A stretch of 59,543 nucleotides of DNA, from NCBI GenBank assembly GCA_963835855.1, contig CAWIHA010000029.1:1-59543 (forward strand). Direction: 5' to 3'. The position numbers were made by a program, and so were the translations under genes. This DNA comes from CAWIHA01 sp963835855. Lineage in GTDB: Bacteria; Acidobacteriota; Terriglobia; Bryobacterales; Bryobacteraceae. Shown here in pieces: positions 17,089 through 23,888 of the stretch. The notes under the pieces are model-generated. The model saw only the letters and a program-made list of their open reading frames with translations, did not search any database and was not told the origin of the DNA. Positions within the stretch are counted from its first letter, which is position 1. Each line of letters starts with the position of its first letter.

Positions 17089-18084
17089 CTACCGGACAGC
17101 AAGGACCCGATGCACCTGGCGGCTGGCGGCAAGCTCCAGGTCGCCGAGCCCGCGCTGCGCTGCCAGTTCCAGGTACCGCAGCGTGTGGTAATCCAGGGCC
17201 CAGAACGCGCGGGCTGCGTAGGCGTCAACGGCAACGGGGTCCGTGCCTGCGATTACGGTCTTCTTCAACGCGACATCCTCGACGCTCCCGCCGCTTGGGC
17301 CGTTCCGTAAAAGCACGCGATAGGCGTCCAGGACGGTAAGCGTCGGGCGCAGGAATGCCGCCAGGTCCGCAAGGCTCTCGTGAATGCGCTGGTGCAGGCG
17401 AAACCGCAGCCCGCCGAGCACGCCGTACCAGTTCTTCATGCCAAGCGTGGCGCCGGTGAGGCTGTGATGCTTGGCTACGGGCACGTTGATCACCTTGTCG
17501 GCGTTCAGGAACGGCTCAAACACCGGCCAGACGCGCAGCACCTCTCCGCCCAGATCGACCTCGCGAAATCCCGCCTCCCCAGGCAGCACCACCCCGGCCC
17601 CCGCGGCGCGCGCGGCGTGCGCAATGCCACTGCGTTCGAAAACGCGGCGGGGCTCGTTGATGGGGACGTCGGTCACGATGACCTTCTTCGCCCCGGCGTC
17701 GAGCGCCAGCCGCACCACTTCGGCCACGGTTTCGGGATTGGTGTTGGCGGCCTGCTCGGGCGTGCGGTCCCAGGCCATGTTCGGCTTGACCAGGACCACG
17801 TCGCCGGGCGAGACGAAGCGGCGCATGCCGCCGAGTTCCTCGATCGCCCTCCGGACCAGTTGCGCCGGCCCGCCGCCCTCGATAACGGCCATCTCCGGCA
17901 GTTCCGGATCGCGCGGAATCGTGAGGTCGCGCTTCACCACCGCGGGCGTGGCGTCTCCCGGGCGGTGGCTCCGGCTGGTGAGCCAAACGCCCAAGCCCGC
18001 GGCCCCCGCGCCGAGCCCCCACGCGCGCAGCAGCCCCGCCAGAAGCGCACGCCTCGAACTGCCCCGCTCGCCGCCTTCCTGCAT
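17089..18084 (-). CDS. DUF362 domain protein with Tat-like signal
   Basis: A 331-residue protein of the DUF362 family, usually found near ferredoxin-type proteins and of unknown activity. It opens with SSRRALLAGLLRAWGLGAGA, an export signal of twin-arginine type. Core motifs are VSPGDVVLVKPNMAWDR, the KKVIVTDVP strand, VINVPVAKHHSLTGATLGMKNWYG and AGTDPVAVDAYAA. ATG 18084 is taken as start because the signal follows directly; the open frame extends to 18402 as antisense to the next gene. Only 18 bases separate it from the divergent gene's GTG, and neither start has a clear Shine-Dalgarno. A second DUF362 gene lies 5 kb away in the radical-SAM operon. Confidence 0.82.
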   Translation of the reverse strand: MQEGGERGSSRRALLAGLLRAWGLGAGAAGLGVWLTSRSHRPGDATPAVVKRDLTIPRDPELPEMAVIEGGGPAQLVRRAIEELGGMRRFVSPGDVVLVKPNMAWDRTPEQAANTNPETVAEVVRLALDAGAKKVIVTDVPINEPRRVFERSGIAHAARAAGAGVVLPGEAGFREVDLGGEVLRVWPVFEPFLNADKVINVPVAKHHSLTGATLGMKNWYGVLGGLRFRLHQRIHESLADLAAFLRPTLTVLDAYRVLLRNGPSGGSVEDVALKKTVIAGTDPVAVDAYAARAFWALDYHTLRYLELAAQRGLGDLELAASRQVHRVLAVR

Positions 18085-18102
18085 CGTGATAAGTTTAATG
18101 CC

Positions 18103-20376
18103 GTGAGCAGCGAAAAGAAACCGCCCATCTGGCCGCTTCGAGGCGTGCTCATGCTCACCGGCTTCACCGCAGTGATCGCGCAGATCGTTCTGATGCGCGA
18201 GCTGATTGTCGTTTTTCACGGCAACGAGATTTCGCTCGGACTGATGCTCGCGACATGGCTGCTGTGGACGGCAGCGGGCAGCAGCGCCCTGGGGCGCCTG
18301 GCCGTGCGCGGGGGCGATCCGCGCCGGACGGCGGCGGCACTCTTCGCACTGGTGGCGGCGGCGTTCCCAGCCTCGATCTATGCTGTGCGAGCGAGCGCGC
18401 AAGCGCTCCGGACCGCTCCCGGCGAGATCCTGGGGCCTGGCGCCGTGCTGCTCACCTGCTTCGTCACCCTGAGCGCGTTCTGTGCGTTTTCCGGCTGCCT
18501 GTTCGCCGCGGCCAGCCGCCTCTACAGCGCCGAAACGTGCGCGGCCGCGGCCGAGTCCACCGGAACGGTGTACCTGCTGGAAGCGGCCGGCGCCGGCGCG
18601 GGCGGAATTCTCGCGAGCCTGGTGCTGATCCGCTACGCTGCCGCTTTCGAGATTGCTGCGCTGATCGCTGCGCTCGATTTCAGCGCGGCCGTGGCTCTCG
18701 CCTTCCGGGGACGCCGCCGGCGGCTTGCCGCGGCCGCGGCGGTGCTGGCCGCATTGGCGTTGTCTCCGCGGGCAGCCGTGCGGCTCGATCGCGCGTCTCT
18801 CGAACGCTTATGGCATGGCTTCCGCCTTGCCGGGAACACGAACTCGGTTTACGGAAATCTCGCCGTCATCGCCACCGAAGCGAGCGGAACCATCTACGAG
18901 AACGGCGTCGCCGTGGCGAGTGTGCCGGACCCGGCCGCGGCCGAGGAAGATGTGCATTACGCCCTGCTCCAGCATCCCGCTCCGCGCAGCCTCCTGCTCA
19001 TCGGAGGCGGGGTCAACGGCAGCCTCGCACAAGCCTTACAGCACCGTACGCTCGAGCGCATCGATTACGTCGAGCTGGACCCGGCGCTCATCGGCGTGGC
19101 GCGGAAGTATTTCCCGGCCGATTGGAACCCGGTGGCTTCGAACCCGCGGGTCCATGTTCACAATCTCGACGGGCGGCTCTATCTCAAAACCACCGGCCGC
19201 GCCTTCGACGTCATCATCGTGAACCTGCCCGAGCCGCAGACCGCGCAGTTGAACCGTTTCTACACGCTCGAATTCTTCCGCGAGGCGGCGCGAAAGCTCA
19301 CGCCCACGGGCGTGCTCTCGTTCCAGCTTCGTGCCTCGGAGAATTACATCAGCCCGGAACTCGCGGCGTTGTTGGGCTCGATCCGGAAGACCCTGGGCAT
19401 GGTCTTTCCGGAGATGAGCCTCATGCCGGGCGAGACCGTTCACTTCTTCGCGGCCAAGCGCAAGGGCGTTCTCGCCGGCCTCGGCATGCTGCTGAGCCGC
19501 CTGCGGGAACGGCGGCTCAGGACGCTGTATGTGCGCGAGTATTTCATTCCGTTCCGCATGATGCCCGACCGGATGCGCGACCTCGACGAGCAGGTGCGGC
19601 CCGCCGCCGGTACGCCCTTGAATCGCGACTTCGCCCCCATCGCTTACTACTTCGACATGACGCTTTGGGCCGCGCAATTCCATCCCGGCTACCGGCGCGT
19701 GTTCGACGCCATCGCGCGCATCCCGTTCGGCGCGGTCTCGTGGGGATTGTTGTTGGCGCTGCTCGTGGTGACGGCTGTCGTGGGCCGCGGGCGAACGAAA
19801 ACTAACGCGATGCTTTCGGCGGGCGCGATGGGCTTCGCCATGATGGGCCTGGAGATCCTGCTGCTGCTCGGCTTTCAAGCGGTCTACGGCTACGTGTACA
19901 ACCAGCTCGCGATCCTGACCGCGGCGTTCATGGCAGGCATGGCGCTGGGCACATGGCGTGGCATGCGCGGCTCCGCCGGTCTGGGCGGCCTTGCCGGAGT
20001 GCAGATCGCCGCGGCGGCTGCGCCGCTCCTGGTCTGTGCGTTCCTGGATTCGCTGGCGGGCATCACCGGCCCGCGGATGCTGGCGGCCGCGAGCGAATTG
20101 CTCTTCCCCGCCCTGGCTGTGGCGTGCGGCGCGATCGGCGGCTGGCAGTTCGCCATCGCGAGCCGGCTCTATTTCACGGATGGGAAGGATGGGAGGCGAA
20201 GCCTCGGAGCGCTTTACGGCATCGATCTGGCGGGAGCCTGCCTGGGCGCGCTCGCGCTCAGCACCTGGCTCATTCCGGTGTTCGGATTTCTGAGCACCGC
20301 AATGGTCATTTCGATGGTTTGCCTGGCGCCTGTGGCTGCGCTCCTTGTTTGTGCTCGCCGAAGACCAGCGCAGTGA
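18103..20376 (+). CDS. Fused membrane/spermidine-synthase-like protein
   Basis: A 757-residue protein with six or more N-terminal transmembrane segments (MLTGFTAVIAQIVLMREL onward, to about residue 220), a soluble Rossmann methyltransferase fold of the spermidine synthase type (LLLIGGGVNGSLAQALQH, IDYVELDPALIGVARKYF, DVIIVNLPEPQTAQLNRFYT, about residues 285-440), and another set of C-terminal transmembrane helices. Such fused proteins are often annotated spermidine synthase, but true aminopropyl transfer is unproven. GTG 18103 is used; ATG 18151 has GAGG eight bases upstream and is a strong alternative. Its 3' end overlaps the convergent MEMO-AMMECR1 gene by 71 bases. Confidence 0.8.
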   Translation: MSSEKKPPIWPLRGVLMLTGFTAVIAQIVLMRELIVVFHGNEISLGLMLATWLLWTAAGSSALGRLAVRGGDPRRTAAALFALVAAAFPASIYAVRASAQALRTAPGEILGPGAVLLTCFVTLSAFCAFSGCLFAAASRLYSAETCAAAAESTGTVYLLEAAGAGAGGILASLVLIRYAAAFEIAALIAALDFSAAVALAFRGRRRRLAAAAAVLAALALSPRAAVRLDRASLERLWHGFRLAGNTNSVYGNLAVIATEASGTIYENGVAVASVPDPAAAEEDVHYALLQHPAPRSLLLIGGGVNGSLAQALQHRTLERIDYVELDPALIGVARKYFPADWNPVASNPRVHVHNLDGRLYLKTTGRAFDVIIVNLPEPQTAQLNRFYTLEFFREAARKLTPTGVLSFQLRASENYISPELAALLGSIRKTLGMVFPEMSLMPGETVHFFAAKRKGVLAGLGMLLSRLRERRLRTLYVREYFIPFRMMPDRMRDLDEQVRPAAGTPLNRDFAPIAYYFDMTLWAAQFHPGYRRVFDAIARIPFGAVSWGLLLALLVVTAVVGRGRTKTNAMLSAGAMGFAMMGLEILLLLGFQAVYGYVYNQLAILTAAFMAGMALGTWRGMRGSAGLGGLAGVQIAAAAAPLLVCAFLDSLAGITGPRMLAAASELLFPALAVACGAIGGWQFAIASRLYFTDGKDGRRSLGALYGIDLAGACLGALALSTWLIPVFGFLSTAMVISMVCLAPVAALLVCARRRPAQ

Positions 20377-21823
20377 AGGAGAAAATATCGGTGTCCGGGT
20401 CTTGCCAAGCATTCGGCGGAAGACCCGCTTTCCGGCAGGTCTGCTCGAGGAAGGTCTTCCGGTCCCAGTGTTCTTCGACCGGCACTTGCGGCAGCAACAG
20501 GCCCACCGCATCGCCCTTCTTCATGACCAGCCCGTGCCGCCCCACCTGAATCTCGCTAACGTCCAGGACGCGCCGCAACGGTGAAAGCACGGAGATCTCA
20601 TATTCCAGGCGGCCAAGCTCCGCCGGGACGACCGGCTCAAAACGGCGATCCTCGGTCGCGGCCGCCGCGGCAACGTCGCGCACGGTCAGGACGAGCGGCC
20701 TTATGGGCGATATATATCCAATGCAGCCGCGAAGCTGCCCGTGTTCTCTCAGCGTCACGAACGCGCCCCGTTCCTGATTGAAGGACTCGAAGCGCACCGC
20801 CGGGTCATCCATGAGCTTCCCCTCTTTGACCGCGGTCTCGACCGACTGGCGCGCCAGCTTCAACAGCCCCTCCTTTTCCGCATCGCTCAACGAAAACTGC
20901 GGGGCGCTGGAGGCCCGGCGCTTCATCGGCTTGACGAACGCCACGGAACCGTAGCCAACCACGCTGCGGTGGTCGCCCGTCACATCGCCCGAATTGGCGT
21001 ACTTGAGTAAGTGCGGCTCCGCCGCTCCCAGCCGCTCGGAAGCGATCATCGCCGCGACGATCGGTCCCCCGCCGCACGCCTCCCAGATTCGCCGCTCGAA
21101 GTTTTCGACCAGGCTCAGGTAGTCCCACTCCTCGATGGCGCGCAGCGTCTTATGGTCCATCTTCACGGCGTCCTCATAGGAGTGGTAATGGGAGAGATCG
21201 GAGCTGGCGACGATCAGCGTGCCGCCGTCTTTCATCGCACTCGCGAGCGCGAGGCCCAGCGCCCGGCACGACTCATAGCTCTGGTCGCCCATCACGATGG
21301 GAACGAGCTTGAACTGCCCGAGCACGCGCTGGAGAAACGGGAGCTGGTCCTCGAGGGCGTGTTCGCCGCGCTCGCCCGAAATCGCGTGCCCGCGCAAAGA
21401 GAGCTGCACCAGCCCGCCGCCTGCGATCCTCCTGCAGAAGGCCTTATCCACCGGGACGATGCCGAGCGGCGTCTCGTAAGCATCGCCACGGTATACCGAT
21501 GCGAAAGAAAAGGCTTCCAAGTGCGACGGGGCGATGACCACCACACGCTCATATCTTTTCCCTTTCAGCAGCGCATAACCGTACGCGGCCACCGCGCCCG
21601 AGTACTCATAGCCCGCATGCGGCGAAACCAGGGCCTGCACGGGGTCTTGAATCGCCGGCGGCGCCGCCCGCGCGATAAAATCGTCCACCATCTTCGCGAG
21701 CTGTTTCGCGTCGGCGGGATAGAACGCGCCGGCGACCGCGGGCTTTCTAACCTGCGCCGCCAAAACGGCCGCGCACACCAGAACGAGCGCAGCCATGTTG
21801 CGCAAACGAAGTCGTGACATCAT
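20306..21823 (-). CDS. AmmeMemoRadiSam proteins B and A fused (MEMO1-AMMECR1)
   Basis: A 505-residue fusion. Residues about 25-295 are a MEMO domain, related to extradiol dioxygenases: VSPHAGYEYSGAVAAYGY, IAPSHLEAF, GEHALEDQLPFLQ, ASSDLSHYHSYEDA and CGGGPIVAAM retain the histidines and cysteine of the metal-site region. Residues about 315-490 are an AMMECR1 domain with RGAFVTLREHGQLRGCIGY. In most genomes these are two genes (system proteins B and A) beside a radical SAM enzyme. The N-terminus has a signal-peptide-like stretch (AALVLVCAAVLAAQ), suggesting export. The first ATG overlaps the radical SAM stop (ATGA), so translation is coupled. Biochemical function is unknown; MEMO proteins bind copper or iron. 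Confidence 0.9.
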   Translation of the reverse strand: MMSRLRLRNMAALVLVCAAVLAAQVRKPAVAGAFYPADAKQLAKMVDDFIARAAPPAIQDPVQALVSPHAGYEYSGAVAAYGYALLKGKRYERVVVIAPSHLEAFSFASVYRGDAYETPLGIVPVDKAFCRRIAGGGLVQLSLRGHAISGERGEHALEDQLPFLQRVLGQFKLVPIVMGDQSYESCRALGLALASAMKDGGTLIVASSDLSHYHSYEDAVKMDHKTLRAIEEWDYLSLVENFERRIWEACGGGPIVAAMIASERLGAAEPHLLKYANSGDVTGDHRSVVGYGSVAFVKPMKRRASSAPQFSLSDAEKEGLLKLARQSVETAVKEGKLMDDPAVRFESFNQERGAFVTLREHGQLRGCIGYISPIRPLVLTVRDVAAAAATEDRRFEPVVPAELGRLEYEISVLSPLRRVLDVSEIQVGRHGLVMKKGDAVGLLLPQVPVEEHWDRKTFLEQTCRKAGLPPNAWQDPDTDIFSFTALVFGEHKQGAQPQAPGKPSK

Positions 21824-22923
21824 GTCCCCCAAACGCCGGCGATTTGCTGCTGGCAGAACCGGCACCTGCCTTTCTGTATGTTAATCGCGCCGATGCTGAA
21901 GCCCACACGCTCGACCACCATGCGGCGGCAGCGCGGGCAATACGTGCTTTCGGCCGGATGGCCCGGAACGTTTCCCACGTACACATAGTGGAGGCCCTCG
22001 GCATCGGCGGCGGCTTTGGCCCGCTCGAGCGTCTCGACCGGAGTCGGCGGAAGGTTCTTCAGCAGATATTCCGGATGAAAACGAGAAAAGTGCACCGGCA
22101 CATCCGGCCCCAGCTCGGCCTTCACCCACTTAGCCAAGCCCGTGAATTCCTTTTCGCCGTCATTGAGCGTGGGAATGACCAGGTAGACGATCTCGGTCCA
22201 CATGCCCTGCGCGCGTAGCGTGGCCAGGGCGTCAAGCACAGGCTTCAGTTCGCCGTTGACGATGTCTTTGTAAAACTGCGGCGAGAACGCCTTCAGGTCC
22301 ACCTTGACGGCGTCCACGTGGCGGCAGAGTTTGGTAAGCGGTTCGCGCTGGATGTAGCCGCCGGTCACGACCGCGCTTTTGATGCCCTGTGCGTGCCCGG
22401 CATCCGCCACCGCCATCATGTACTCGTAAAAGATTACCGGCTCGCTGTAGGTGTACGCGATGACGGGGCAGCGGTTCGCCTTCGCGCCCGCCGCCACTTG
22501 GTCCGGCGGCAGGTAGATATCGCGCACCTGCTCGGGCCGCACCTGCGAGATCTCCCAGTTCTGGCACATCTTGCAATTCACGTTGCAGCCCGCGGTGGCG
22601 ATCGAGAAGGCCATCGCGCCGGGATGGAAGTGGAAGAACGGCTTCTTCTCGATCGGATCGATGTGCACCGCAACGGCGCGCGAGTAAACCAGCGTGTAGT
22701 AAGTGCCGCCGCGGTTTTCGCGCACGCCGCAGTAGCCGCGCTCGCGGTCGTCGATGACGCACTCCCGCGGGCACAGCTTGCACTTGATCTTCTTGTACGG
22801 CAGCTTTTCGTAGTGCGCCGCCTCGGCGATGAACCGCGCGTCGCTTTCGGCGGCCAGCGCGGGAAAGGCGCAGGCGGCCAGTGGCGGAAGCGCCGTTTTC
22901 AGGAACGCCCGGCGGTCTAACAT
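21820..22923 (-). CDS. AmmeMemoRadiSam system radical SAM enzyme
   Basis: A 367-residue radical SAM protein of the PflA-activase-like group. The SAM-cluster motif is AGCNVNCKMCQNWEIS (CxxxCxxC). Before it lies a second cysteine group KCKLCPRECVIDDRERGYC, and at the C-terminus a zinc-ribbon-like pair CPRC...CRFC. The N-terminus DRRAFLKTALPPLAACAF with a following AxA is a twin-arginine-type export signal, unexpected for an enzyme needing cytosolic SAM. ATG 22923 lies one base after the stop of the upstream DUF362 gene and precedes this signal; the frame extends to 22968 without homology. The substrate is unknown, and the name comes from the conserved gene trio. Confidence 0.9.
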   Translation of the reverse strand: MLDRRAFLKTALPPLAACAFPALAAESDARFIAEAAHYEKLPYKKIKCKLCPRECVIDDRERGYCGVRENRGGTYYTLVYSRAVAVHIDPIEKKPFFHFHPGAMAFSIATAGCNVNCKMCQNWEISQVRPEQVRDIYLPPDQVAAGAKANRCPVIAYTYSEPVIFYEYMMAVADAGHAQGIKSAVVTGGYIQREPLTKLCRHVDAVKVDLKAFSPQFYKDIVNGELKPVLDALATLRAQGMWTEIVYLVIPTLNDGEKEFTGLAKWVKAELGPDVPVHFSRFHPEYLLKNLPPTPVETLERAKAAADAEGLHYVYVGNVPGHPAESTYCPRCRRMVVERVGFSIGAINIQKGRCRFCQQQIAGVWGT

Positions 22924-22924
22924 C

Positions 22925-23869
22925 TCATACCTCCACGCGCTCGATGCGCCCCGGATCGTTCGTCCCAATGCGGTGATTTCGATCCGCCGCCGTTGCGATA
23001 TAGTTTGGACGCCGGGCCAGCGCTTCTAGCGGCTTCATACCCTTTTCCGCCCGTTTCTTCTCGATGATCTGCCAACCGGTGTAATCGAGCGCTACCGGAT
23101 CGCGCGCCACGATGAGGCCGTTGAAAGGCCACGACCATTGCGGCATGTAAGAGGGGCCGCCTTCGTACTGCGCTCTCAGCGCATCGCAGATGGCCAGCCG
23201 GACCTTCTGCCGGATGGGCGGCAGCATATACACGTCCGCGACGTAGGGGTTGCCTGCGTTGGTGTGGTACTTATTCGGGTTGTGTATCGCCCCAAACAGA
23301 TTTTTCAACGCCATGGTGACGCCGGCGATGCCATGGTCCTTAAGCACGGGCAGATTGATCACCGCATCGCAATCGCGCGTGAGCGCTTTCGAGAGCAGGC
23401 TGCCCGCGCTGCCGAAGATGGCCAGCTCCTCTTCGTAGCCCAGGATGTCATTGCCTACGGCGCGCATGCGGCCGGGGCTATCCGCGATGTGGAAACCAGC
23501 GCTCTCGAGGTCTTCAGAGAGCCGGTCGAAAATGAGGATGTCCTGGGCCGCTACACCCGCCTGCCGGAGCCGCTCGCAGACGGCTTCAACGAGCACCAGG
23601 CTGGTGGAGGCGGTGCCGCGGCCAGCCAAACAGTTCACTTTCAGCCCGATGACCTCACCTGGCCGCGCGACCTGTTTCCAAGCTTCAAGCGAGCTGTCGC
23701 GATTGTAGAAAGCCTCCACCGCGCGGTCGAGAAGCCCCGCTAGCCGGGCCGAGCTTCCTGGGGCCGCCGCATCGCGCGCGATGACGACTCTCGATTTCGC
23801 CGGAAGCGCCGTTTGCGCGGCAGCAATCACCGCGCCCAAAGATGCGCCGACAAATTCCCGGCGGTTCAT
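22925..23869 (-). CDS. DUF362 domain protein, Tat-type signal
   Basis: A 314-residue DUF362 protein. The N-terminus MNRREFVGASLGAVIAAAQ is a canonical twin-arginine signal (RREF). Domain motifs: VARPGEVIGLKVNCLAGRG, DAVINLPVLKDHGIAGVTMALKNLFGAI in two adjoining pieces, and GLIVARDPVALDYTGWQ. It starts 19 bases after the polyferredoxin gene stop and ends one base before the radical SAM ATG, so it sits in the middle of the operon. DUF362 proteins are often found as iron-sulfur partners, but this copy shows no ferredoxin cysteine pattern itself. Likely periplasmic; function unknown. Confidence 0.85.
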   Translation of the reverse strand: MNRREFVGASLGAVIAAAQTALPAKSRVVIARDAAAPGSSARLAGLLDRAVEAFYNRDSSLEAWKQVARPGEVIGLKVNCLAGRGTASTSLVLVEAVCERLRQAGVAAQDILIFDRLSEDLESAGFHIADSPGRMRAVGNDILGYEEELAIFGSAGSLLSKALTRDCDAVINLPVLKDHGIAGVTMALKNLFGAIHNPNKYHTNAGNPYVADVYMLPPIRQKVRLAICDALRAQYEGGPSYMPQWSWPFNGLIVARDPVALDYTGWQIIEKKRAEKGMKPLEALARRPNYIATAADRNHRIGTNDPGRIERVEV

Positions 23870-23888
23870 CTACAACCTCGACCTCTCT

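Noticed and set aside
17380..18102. Upstream extension of the spermidine-synthase-like frame to 998 residues
   Set aside because: Lies antisense to the conserved DUF362 gene and shows no protein-family features before the first membrane helix.
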